Under the pieces are notes generated by a model. That model saw nothing but the letters and a program-made list of their open reading frames with translations. It was not told the origin of the DNA and did no database searches. Below are positions 29,627-37,049 of a DNA stretch of 41,079 nt, one piece after another. Source of the stretch: a virus. The stretch's first letter is position 1, and the number at the start of each line of letters is the position of its first letter. The stretch covers positions 1 to 41,079 of IMG/VR virus record IMGVR_UViG_3300044839_000061; one strand, 5' to 3'. Position numbers and translations under genes: made by a program.

Positions 29627-30742
29627 ATGAGCACAGAGCGAAAGTATTACATCGGCGCCGGCGACGTGCATGTCGCTCCGCTTGACGCGAATGGTAATCC
29701 CGGCCCCTTTCGTAATCTCGACGAGGCCCCCATGTTCGAGTGGGATGAGACCGTGGAATACGCCGACAATTACGCCACCGGAAAGGACGGGCCAAACGTC
29801 CAGGACCTGCACGCGGTCATTAAGCGCTCGCTGGCGCTGACGGTGCAAATCAAAGAGCAGTCGCTCGAGAACCTGGCGCTGATAAACCACGGCGACGCCG
29901 AGACGGTTGCCGCCGGCACCGTCAGCAACGAAGTGCTACCGGAAGGATTCGCGGCCGGTGATATCTATTTCGCCGAACACGTGAATATCGACGTCAGCAC
30001 CGCGGTGATGACAGACGCGGCGGGCACTCCCAACGTGCTGAACAAGGGTGTGCAGTATCGCATCGAGACTTCTGGCCGCGTGACGTTCCTCGATCTCGAC
30101 GCCGCCGACGCCGTCAAGGCGACCGCAACCATCACTCTCGTCAGCCAGCCCAACGCGGACGACACGCTCGTCGTTGGCGGCAAGACTTACACCTTCAAGG
30201 CGTCACCGACCACCGCGCTGCACATCGGCATCGGCGTCGATAAAGAAACGACCGCGACCAACATCGCGAACCGCGTCAACCTCGACACCGCGACCACGCT
30301 CTGCACGGCCGTGCCGCACGCTGGCAGCGTCACGCTGACCGCTAATACCGGCGGTACTGCCGGCAACTCCATAACGCTGACCGTTGACGGCGCGCGGCTG
30401 ACGAAGGTCGCCTTCGCGAATGGCGAGGCCGCCGACGCTCTGACGCAACCGTTTCACCTGGCCTACAGCCATGGCGCCAGCCGCGAGTCTTCGGTGCTCA
30501 GCACTACGCCGCCGGAGTTCTGCATCATCTTCGACGGCACTAATCTGGCGAGCGCGGCAGGCGAGCGCCTGTATGCGCGCGTCGATCGCGCGTCGCTTTC
30601 GCCGGCGACTAAGATGCCGCTCAAGTCGGGGGGCGCGGGCGGCGCGGGCAACACGCCCGCCGAGTACGAACTCAAGGGCGTCGGCCTGATTGCCCCGGGC
30701 AAGACGGCGCAGGACGGGTACGGGAAAGTTAAGATCTACTAA
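29627..30742 (+). CDS. Major tail tube protein with an inserted domain
   Basis: A 371-aa protein. Residues about 1-160 and 265-371 resemble a tail tube protein (KYYIGAGDVHVAPLD, KRSLALTVQIKEQSLENLAL, ELKGVGLIAPG). Between them is an inserted module (about 165-260: DDTLVVGGKTYTFKA, TTALHIGIGV, TATNIANRVN, VTLTANTGGTAGNSITLT) typical of phage surface domains. The ATG at 29627 follows AGGAG. It polymerises into the tail tube; the insert probably faces outward. Confidence 0.72.
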   Translation: MSTERKYYIGAGDVHVAPLDANGNPGPFRNLDEAPMFEWDETVEYADNYATGKDGPNVQDLHAVIKRSLALTVQIKEQSLENLALINHGDAETVAAGTVSNEVLPEGFAAGDIYFAEHVNIDVSTAVMTDAAGTPNVLNKGVQYRIETSGRVTFLDLDAADAVKATATITLVSQPNADDTLVVGGKTYTFKASPTTALHIGIGVDKETTATNIANRVNLDTATTLCTAVPHAGSVTLTANTGGTAGNSITLTVDGARLTKVAFANGEAADALTQPFHLAYSHGASRESSVLSTTPPEFCIIFDGTNLASAAGERLYARVDRASLSPATKMPLKSGGAGGAGNTPAEYELKGVGLIAPGKTAQDGYGKVKIY

Positions 30743-30772
30743 GCGGAACCGGTTCGCGACTCAAGGCAGTCG

Positions 30773-30804
30773 CCCATTGCGGGCGGGGGCGCCCGCGGTC
30801 CCAG
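30773..30804 (+). repeat. GCGGGCG hairpin repeat
   Basis: A related copy of the element at 17873-17901, with the arms GCGGGCG and CGCCCGC around a short loop, between the tail tube gene and the holin-like gene. Confidence 0.75.
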
Positions 30805-30817
30805 GGGAGAAACACCG

Positions 30818-30997
30818 ATGTCAATCAGTCGAGTAGTAGCAGTCCTGGCGCTAGTGGCCCAGGGATTAAATCTCTTTGCCGGCGCGGTAGGCTTTTACAA
30901 GCCGGGCTGGGCGCTGGTGGCCGCCGCCGGCGTCGCTGGAATTCAGGCGTTCACCGCGCGCGTGCAGGGAAGCAGCGCCACCGCTAGGGGCGAGTAG
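30818..30997 (+). CDS. Holin-like small membrane protein
   Basis: A 59-aa protein: MSISRVVAVLALVAQGLNLF, AGAVGFYKPGWALVAAAGVA, then a short polar tail. Two hydrophobic segments separated by a YKPG turn fit a small two-helix holin. AGGGGAG lies eight bases before the ATG. It is followed by a membrane-anchored coiled-coil protein, so the pair may serve lysis. No endolysin gene was recognised next to it. Confidence 0.55.
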   Translation: MSISRVVAVLALVAQGLNLFAGAVGFYKPGWALVAAAGVAGIQAFTARVQGSSATARGE

Positions 30998-31025
30998 GAA
31001 TCTCACCGGGGAGGGCATTACGAGT

Positions 31026-31472
31026 GTGGAACACCTCTACACCAACATCGGCACGCTGGCCGGCTCGCTCCTCATTGCTTACGTCCTGTTTCGTTCTCGC
31101 ACCTCGGCGCTTCTGAGGGAAGAGCTCGACGCGCTCGGCAAGAAATGCGTGCGCATCGAGGAGGAGAGCGAGGCCTTGAAGAAGGCAGACCGCCTAAAGG
31201 ACATAATTATTGCCGACCTGAAAGCCAAGACGGACCTCGATTCAGTGAAGTCACAGATCGCGGAACTGAATAAGCAGACGGCCCAGGAGAGCGCCGAGAC
31301 CCGCCTCATAATAGTCGGCATGATTCAAACGGCCACTAAGGACTTGATGACTGGATTCGGCCGCCACGTCGAAGACGAGCGCGAGTTCAAGCAGTTAATG
31401 AGCGACAACTTTGCACAAGTCACCTTAGTGCTCGATAACCTTGAAAGACGCATGGGCGTCGCTACCCGCTAA
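31026..31472 (+). CDS. Membrane-anchored coiled-coil protein (spanin/holin partner-like)
   Basis: A 148-aa protein. An N-terminal transmembrane helix (GTLAGSLLIAYVLF) is followed by a long charged helical region (REELDALGKKCVRIEEESEALK to NKQTAQESAETRL) and a C-terminal helix. This resembles inner-membrane spanins or coiled-coil lysis partners. GTG start at 31026 with GGGGAGGG about 12 bases upstream. The following 132-base gap (31473-31604) holds the boundary motif near its end and nothing else clear. Confidence 0.5.
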   Translation: MEHLYTNIGTLAGSLLIAYVLFRSRTSALLREELDALGKKCVRIEEESEALKKADRLKDIIIADLKAKTDLDSVKSQIAELNKQTAQESAETRLIIVGMIQTATKDLMTGFGRHVEDEREFKQLMSDNFAQVTLVLDNLERRMGVATR

Positions 31473-31604
31473 GTTAATACCCCTGCCACCGCGCGCCGGC
31501 AATCACCGCCACGCACGCGATGAACTTGAACCAACCCATTCGCGCCGGGAGTCCTCGGGCTCTAAGCGCTTCATCTTAAAACGCCTATAAGAGAGGAATT
31601 CAGA

Positions 31605-31964
31605 ATGTCAAAACTAAATCTCAGTCGCTTCAAAAGCGGTGGCCGGCACACCGTCGTCGTGAAGCTCCCCTTCGAAGACCCGACAACGGGCAAGGTCGTT
31701 ACTGAAGAGATGCGCGTGGTCTATCGCGGGGTCTCGCTGCGCGACAGCCAGGAAATAGAGGACCGGGTTAACGCGGCCGGGGAAGATGACGAACGCAAGG
31801 GGCTGGTGGCCGCGCTTTGCGAGGCGGTGATCGAGTTGCCGGACCTCGAGGATAACGGGCAGCCCGTGCAGCCCAGCGTCGAGTTTTTCGAAACGCTCGA
31901 CACTTTCTTTCTTAACCGCATCGGCCGCGCCATTCGTGAGGACCGACAAGGCCCAAACAGTTAA
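31605..31964 (+). CDS. Tail assembly chaperone, gpG-like
   Basis: A 119-aa protein, MSKLNLSRFKSGGRHTVVVKL, EMRVVYRGVSLRDSQEIEDRV, FFETLDTFFLNRIGRAIRED. Size and place (just before the tape measure gene) fit phage tail chaperone G. Four codons before its end is the slippery heptamer CCCAAAC, giving a -1 fusion with the downstream T-like segment. GAGAGGAA precedes the ATG. Confidence 0.7.
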   Translation: MSKLNLSRFKSGGRHTVVVKLPFEDPTTGKVVTEEMRVVYRGVSLRDSQEIEDRVNAAGEDDERKGLVAALCEAVIELPDLEDNGQPVQPSVEFFETLDTFFLNRIGRAIREDRQGPNS

Positions 31965-32155
31965 GCCATCGCCTGTTGATTGAGTGGTACCGGAGCGGTG
32001 GCAAAACCGGAAGGGCTTTGGAAGGGCAGGAGCTGATCGAGCTCGCGTTCGTACTCGGCCGCATGCCCGACGAGATCGAGCAGAGCGACGAGGTTTGGGT
32101 GAATAAGATGCTCGCCGCGCTGAGCGCGCGTATTGCGGCAAGCCAAAAGCGCTAA
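31605..32155 (+). CDS. Frameshifted tail assembly chaperone, gpGT-like
   Basis: Joining 31605-31958 to 31958-32155 by a -1 shift gives 183 aa. The T-like extension begins PKQLSHRLLIEWYRSGGKTG and continues GQELIELAFVLGRMPDEIEQ and VWVNKMLAALSARIAASQKR. It has no credible start codon of its own in the right place, yet its residue pattern is protein-like and it fills the gap before the tape measure gene. In lambda and many siphophages G and GT are made in a fixed ratio and fold the tape measure protein. Confidence 0.65.
31952..31958 (+). promoter_or_regulatory. Programmed -1 frameshift site CCCAAAC
   Basis: The heptamer fits X-XXY-YYZ in the correct register (zero-frame codons CCA at 31953 and AAC at 31956). 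The zero frame stops two codons later (31962-31964). After slipping, CCC-AAA-CAG continues an open frame to 32155. Confidence 0.65.
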
Positions 32156-32180
32156 TCGCGCCCGCTCAATTTCCATTCAA

Positions 32181-35000
32181 ATGGCCAGGACTATAGAAGC
32201 CTACAAGCTGAGGACGGAGCTCGCGGTTGACGCCGCGAAGGGCCGCCGTGAGACGCAGGCGTTTGAGAAAGACGTCGGCAAGGTCGAGAGTCGCTTCAAG
32301 TCCCTGGGTAAAGAGATCACCTCGGCGATGAAGGGCGCCGACGTTTCCGCCGGGCGCAAGTGGGGCGAGAACTTCAGCTCTGGCGCCACCTCTGTCATCA
32401 CCGGCAGCATCAAGAGCCTCGGCACTACCATCGGCTCGATCATCGGCACCGCCATCGCGCCCGGCATCGGCACCGCCATCGGTTCGACGGTGGGCTCGGC
32501 CGTTGACGCGGCGCTCGAAAAAGTCTCCGGACCAATCCTCGAAAAAATCAAGGGCGGCATCGAGCTCAATAAGCTGCTCGAGCAGACGCAGATCGAGTTC
32601 ACCACCTTTGCCGGCAGCGAGAGGGAGGCCAAGAGATACCTATCGGACCTCCTGAAGATGTCGACCGATCTAGGGATTCTCCCCACCGTCCTGATTGACG
32701 CCTCCGAAAAGACCTACGACCTCACTAACAATCTAAAACTGACGCGCACCATTCTCAGGGCGGCGGCCGACCAGGCGGCGGACTTTGGCGGCAAGGTTGA
32801 AACGTTCCAGGATATCGCTACGCAGCTCGGCTTGATTGCTGAAAAGGGCGAGATGGCGAGCCGGGAGCTGAACAAGCTCTACAAGTTGGGAATTGATGCC
32901 CCCAAACTTTTAGCTCAAGCAACAGGCAAGAGCGAGGAGACTATAAAGAAGTGGATCTCTAAGGGGGAAATTGATGGAGCCGTAGCGGCCAGGTTGATTG
33001 CCGAAGGAATTGAGCGGCAGAAGGCGGGGTACGCGCGAAAGCAGGCCATGACGTCGACCATCGGCGCCGAGCGACGTAGTGAGGCCCTCACGCAGGTGCG
33101 TGCCGCGGAAGGCACGCAAAACGCGACGCACGCTCTCGGTGATTTCTATCGCAACTTCAACGATGTGATGGATAGTCCGCAGGCGAAGAGGTTCGTTAGC
33201 TTTATCGACGAGAAGACCGGCTCGCTAATCAACATGGTCGAGAAGGCGTCGCGCGCCGGCGTCAACGTCGCCGAGGGCCTCGGCGTCGGCATCACCAGCG
33301 GCGAGGCGCTCAAGAGTCTCGGCGCTTCCTTTACCTCACTGGGCGACTATACGGAGACAACGCTCAAGGGAGTGTTCGGCATAAAGTCGCCTTCCCAGCG
33401 AATGATCGACGCGGTGGGAATACCGCTGGGCGAGGGCATCGGCGTCGGCACCAAGCAGGGGATGATGGCCTATGCCGACCTGCACGCCCACGATGACGTC
33501 GAAGACTTTATCCGCGCCTACTCTGAGGCGGCGCGCGAGGCCCAGAGAAAAACCGGCGTGCCGGCCTCGGTCTCGATGGCCCAGGCTATCCTCGAATCTG
33601 GCGCCGGCAAGTCGGGACTGACCAGAAGGGCTAAGAACTTCTTCGGCATCAAAGGCAAAGGCTCGGCGGGCTCGGTGAACATGCGCACGCGCGAAGAGAC
33701 CCGCTCCGGAAGCAGCTACTATGTCAACGCTCCATTCCGTGCATACAACTCCGCCGACGAATCGTTTCTCGACCACGGCGAATTCCTGCGCGGCCCACGC
33801 TATCGCGGCGCCCTGCAGTTCGCGGGCGACCCGAAGGCTTACGCTCAAAAGATAGCCTCAGCCGGCTACGCTACCGACAGGAATTACGCGGGCAAGGTTG
33901 GCGGGCTGATTGATAAGTACGGCCTCAGTCGGCTTGACGTGGGCGGTGCGGCCGTCAGCGCCTCAAATCCGATGCCGGTCTACGTCGCGCATGACATCGT
34001 GGGCGGCGCCTCGCTCATCTTCGGTAAGGGCCGGAAACAGCAGCCGACATCGTTCAGCACCTCGGTATCGTTTGACGAGAACTCGATTCGAGTTGATCCG
34101 GTCGCCCAGATGTTGGACTTGGCTGGGAAAGCCGTCCCTGTATTTGAAGGCTTGGCGCCTGCAATCGCGAACGCCAGCGGTCCGCTGCTTACCTTTGACC
34201 AGGCGATGCACATTGCCTCCGGAACGCTCAGCGACTTTGGCCTCGGAATGCCGCTCCTAACCAAAGAGATGCTCGATTTTGGAAGGGAGACGCGAACGGA
34301 TCTAGCACTTACGACGAACCTCTTAGAGCAAAACGTCACCACGCTTCATCGCACGGTTGGCATTGCCACGCAGCTTTCCGTGGCCGTGGGCCAAGCAGGG
34401 ACCATGTTGCCGCAGCAAAAGGTGGGAAAGAAGCGCGGGCTGTTCTCGCAAATCCTGGGCTTCGCGGCGCCGTTTCTCTCGTTTATTCCCGGCGCGGGCC
34501 CAATGCTCTCGCACCTTGCGGGGATGGCCAGCGCCGGGCTCGCCGGCAACTGGGCGGGCGTCGCTTCCGGGGTTGCCGCAGGCCTGCAGCCGGGCGGCGT
34601 CTTTCACGGCAGCGGGTCGAGTCCCGGCGGAGGGGGCGGCGCGGGCACGACTATCGGATCGGGCGTCGGCACTAGTGGCCATGGCGGACTCGTACACCGC
34701 GCGGCTGGTGGGCCAGGCTTTCGCGGCCGCACCTACTGGACCGGTGAGCACGGTCCGGAACCATTCATGGCGCCGAGCAATGGCTATTTCCTTAACCACC
34801 GCGACGCGATGTCGGCAATTGGCGGCGGCGGAGATCCGGCAATGGCGGGAATGCTCGAGCGGCTGCATGGCGTGCTGGCGCGACTTGAAGGCGTGGACCC
34901 GACTCACGTCGTGCGCATGGGCGCGCGCGGAATGATTGACGCTTACGACCAGGATGCGGGGTTGATTCGCATGAGCTCGCAGCGCCATCGGCTTGAGTAA
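32181..35000 (+). CDS. Tape measure protein with a glucosaminidase domain
   Basis: A 939-aa protein setting tail length. N-terminal coiled coil (RRETQAFEKDVGKVESRFKS), a hydrophobic Gly/Ile-rich segment (about 75-115, possible membrane-insertion helices), a tape-measure core (LLEQTQIEFTTFAGS, KTYDLTNNLKLT, TQLGLIAEKGEMASRELNKL), then a FlgJ/GH73-like glucosaminidase domain at about 440-600 (GVPASVSMAQAILESGAGKSG with the probable catalytic Glu near 470, RAKNFFGIKG, FRAYNSADESFLDHGEFL). The C-terminal part has a Gly-rich stretch and HGGLVHRAAGGPGF, WTGEHGPEPFM. The hydrolase domain would help DNA entry through the cell wall. ATG 32181. Confidence 0.85.
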   Translation: MARTIEAYKLRTELAVDAAKGRRETQAFEKDVGKVESRFKSLGKEITSAMKGADVSAGRKWGENFSSGATSVITGSIKSLGTTIGSIIGTAIAPGIGTAIGSTVGSAVDAALEKVSGPILEKIKGGIELNKLLEQTQIEFTTFAGSEREAKRYLSDLLKMSTDLGILPTVLIDASEKTYDLTNNLKLTRTILRAAADQAADFGGKVETFQDIATQLGLIAEKGEMASRELNKLYKLGIDAPKLLAQATGKSEETIKKWISKGEIDGAVAARLIAEGIERQKAGYARKQAMTSTIGAERRSEALTQVRAAEGTQNATHALGDFYRNFNDVMDSPQAKRFVSFIDEKTGSLINMVEKASRAGVNVAEGLGVGITSGEALKSLGASFTSLGDYTETTLKGVFGIKSPSQRMIDAVGIPLGEGIGVGTKQGMMAYADLHAHDDVEDFIRAYSEAAREAQRKTGVPASVSMAQAILESGAGKSGLTRRAKNFFGIKGKGSAGSVNMRTREETRSGSSYYVNAPFRAYNSADESFLDHGEFLRGPRYRGALQFAGDPKAYAQKIASAGYATDRNYAGKVGGLIDKYGLSRLDVGGAAVSASNPMPVYVAHDIVGGASLIFGKGRKQQPTSFSTSVSFDENSIRVDPVAQMLDLAGKAVPVFEGLAPAIANASGPLLTFDQAMHIASGTLSDFGLGMPLLTKEMLDFGRETRTDLALTTNLLEQNVTTLHRTVGIATQLSVAVGQAGTMLPQQKVGKKRGLFSQILGFAAPFLSFIPGAGPMLSHLAGMASAGLAGNWAGVASGVAAGLQPGGVFHGSGSSPGGGGGAGTTIGSGVGTSGHGGLVHRAAGGPGFRGRTYWTGEHGPEPFMAPSNGYFLNHRDAMSAIGGGGDPAMAGMLERLHGVLARLEGVDPTHVVRMGARGMIDAYDQDAGLIRMSSQRHRLE

Positions 35001-35005
35001 CTCAA

Positions 35006-35017
35006 AACGGTTTTAAG
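35006..35017 (+). other. AACSGTTTTAAG boundary motif before a minor tail gene
   Basis: AACGGTTTTAAG lies between the tape measure stop and ATG 35023; the following AAGAGAAC probably serves as ribosome site. See the related copies at 19988, 26057 and 31580. Confidence 0.4.
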
Positions 35018-35022
35018 AGAAC

Positions 35023-35526
35023 ATGGAAACTCTCAACACAACCGGATTTCTATTCACCGAAGTGGCGGGCGACTGGAATGTGCTGACCGCAGACTTTGGC
35101 GACGGCTACGAATCGTCGGCGACGGTTGGCGCTCCGGAAGGGACGCGCTCCTGGAGCATGAAGATAGACGTACTGCCCGACAGCCTGGCGCAGGCGGGCG
35201 GCATTGCTGACGACCTGGATCCAAGCTTCCTGTTGACCGAGGGCGGAGACTTTGTGCTGACCGAGGGCGGGGATCGCATCGTGCTCGAGCGCGAGTCGAC
35301 CCGCGCGCAATATCTCTGGCGCTTCTTCCGGGTGAGCAAGGCCGCCGGCAATCAGCCCTTCTGGGTGGAGATGGACGATCCGGACGACGGCCTGCGCAAG
35401 CTCTACCTGGCCAGCTTCGTCGATAACAAACTGAGTTACGCAATTCTCTGCGCGAAGATTTATTCGACCGGACTGCAACTACGCCAGCGCCGGCTGCGCG
35501 ACGTCGAATCGCCGGTATTAGTTTAG
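35023..35526 (+). CDS. Minor tail protein, gpM-like
   Basis: A 167-aa protein. VLTADFGDGYESSATVGAPEGTRSW is the DFGDGY signature of lambda M-type minor tail proteins, and the C-terminal half (YLWRFFRVSKAAGNQPFWVEMDDP) fits. Between them is an insert with two LTEGGD units (FLLTEGGD and FVLTEGGD) seen as an adapter in some phage tail proteins. It links tail tube and tip. Immediately followed by a fibre-like gene with a strong ribosome site. Confidence 0.7.
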   Translation: METLNTTGFLFTEVAGDWNVLTADFGDGYESSATVGAPEGTRSWSMKIDVLPDSLAQAGGIADDLDPSFLLTEGGDFVLTEGGDRIVLERESTRAQYLWRFFRVSKAAGNQPFWVEMDDPDDGLRKLYLASFVDNKLSYAILCAKIYSTGLQLRQRRLRDVESPVLV

Positions 35527-35534
35527 GAGGCTCA

Positions 35535-36785
35535 ATGGCTGACCAAAAGATTTCCCAATTTACCGAAGTCACCTCGTTGCTGGCGAGTGATTACCTGGCA
35601 GTGGAGCGTGGCGGCGCCTCGAACAAGCGGATCCGCTACGACAAGCTGCTGAGCGGTCCCGCGATCGTAGGCGCGCTCGGCTATACGCCGCTGCGGAGTT
35701 TCAATTCCCGCACCGCGGCTGACGTCATATTACAGTCTTCAGATCTGAATGGTCTCAGTGGCGCCGGGCTGACGGGTATTGGCACGGGCACGGGCGGTGT
35801 TATCAACACTGGGAGCACAACGATCGGCGCGGACAGCGATGCTGACAGTGTTGGCGTGATTGACCTGCAGACCCGCGGGCTGACGCGCTTCCGCGTTGAG
35901 AACGGCGGCCGGCTCACCCTCCTGCACGCGAGCGGAGCGGGCGGCTTCGACGTCATGCGCATGAACTATAACGATCCGAACAGCCTCGGCGATTTCAACT
36001 TCGTGCAGCGCCTGACCGCTAATACCTATACCCCAACTAACGGTGCTCACGCCGGCAAGCGGGATAACGTCACGCTGTTTGGCTACAACGTCTCGCCTAC
36101 CGGCAAGCAGGTGGGCGGCGAACACGCCTTCTACACTTCTCTCGAGAGCCGTTACATCACCAGCGAGGGCACGACGCAGCTCGAGTACTACGTCGAATAC
36201 GTGAATCACGACAACAGCTTTTCCTCCCGACCGTGGTCCATGACCGTCAACCTCGATAACGACCACGCGGAGATCGAGCACGTGGCGGGTGTTGTGAGGT
36301 TCGTTCCGCCTAACTCTGACGGCAACCCGTGGCTGTCATTTAACGGTCACGATGGTGACCGGGGCGGCGAGATGAATTTTTATGGAGCGTCAAGCATCGT
36401 GCTCGATGGCGCCAGCGCTCAAGAGTGGCTTACGAAGGCTGGCCAGAAGATTCTTAAGATCGTATCCGGAGACGATATCAGCGTCGGCGATGGCGTGGTT
36501 GGCGCTGACGAACACCTGCGGCTGTTTCCCGCACTGGGGATGTTTGGAACTGACGCCCTGATAACTCTGCACTTTGGCAATGAGGGATTCGGCATCAGGT
36601 ATAACGGCGCGGCGGGGTCCGGTAACTCAGGCTTCCAGTACCGTGAAACACGCAACAGCGTGTCTAACGATTGGCGCTACTTCAACGACGGGCGGCTGTT
36701 CGACTCCGGCGCTTATCACGCAATCCTGATCGGCGCTGACGGCAGCGGCCCGGGCGGATCCGGAAAAGCACTATACATCGCATAA
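35535..36785 (+). CDS. Tail fibre-like protein
   Basis: A 416-aa protein. The N-terminus MADQKISQFTEVTSLLASDYLAVERGG is the attachment module of many phage tail fibre/tip proteins (KISQ-x-T...D-x-L-x-V-x-R/G). The rest is beta-rich with GYTPLRSFNSRTAADV and SDLNGLSGAGLTGIGTG segments, probably trimeric. AGGAGG lies eight bases before the ATG. Placed among minor tail genes; it may be host-receptor binding. Its C-terminal ligand-binding part is not recognised. Confidence 0.6.
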   Translation: MADQKISQFTEVTSLLASDYLAVERGGASNKRIRYDKLLSGPAIVGALGYTPLRSFNSRTAADVILQSSDLNGLSGAGLTGIGTGTGGVINTGSTTIGADSDADSVGVIDLQTRGLTRFRVENGGRLTLLHASGAGGFDVMRMNYNDPNSLGDFNFVQRLTANTYTPTNGAHAGKRDNVTLFGYNVSPTGKQVGGEHAFYTSLESRYITSEGTTQLEYYVEYVNHDNSFSSRPWSMTVNLDNDHAEIEHVAGVVRFVPPNSDGNPWLSFNGHDGDRGGEMNFYGASSIVLDGASAQEWLTKAGQKILKIVSGDDISVGDGVVGADEHLRLFPALGMFGTDALITLHFGNEGFGIRYNGAAGSGNSGFQYRETRNSVSNDWRYFNDGRLFDSGAYHAILIGADGSGPGGSGKALYIA

Positions 36786-36800
36786 CGAAAGGATTTCGTC

Positions 36801-37049
36801 TTGAAAAAATCGCAACCTCAACCGATAACATTGCCGGACGCGATTGCCCGGCAAATTACGCAGACAGACCAGCAGATCGCGGACCTGCAGCACGAACTTA
36901 GAGTCGGCCGGTTGGTGCGCGAGAATCTGGTGCTGAAGGCCGCGCTCGAACTTTCTCTTGACACCAAACAACTGGCTTGGATGGAGCTTGCCCGCGAAGG
37001 CGATTACCTTGTGTTTCGTCCAATCAAGTTACCCGTCGAACAATCCTGA
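36801..37049 (+). CDS. Small coiled-coil protein
   Basis: An 82-aa protein, MKKSQPQPITLPDAIARQIT, QTDQQIADLQHELRVGRLV, then LSLDTKQLAWMELAREGDYLVF. A central coiled coil suggests a helper or trimerisation element of the tail. TTG start at 36801 with AAAGGA upstream. Its stop overlaps the next ATG (TGATG). Confidence 0.55.
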   Translation: MKKSQPQPITLPDAIARQITQTDQQIADLQHELRVGRLVRENLVLKAALELSLDTKQLAWMELAREGDYLVFRPIKLPVEQS

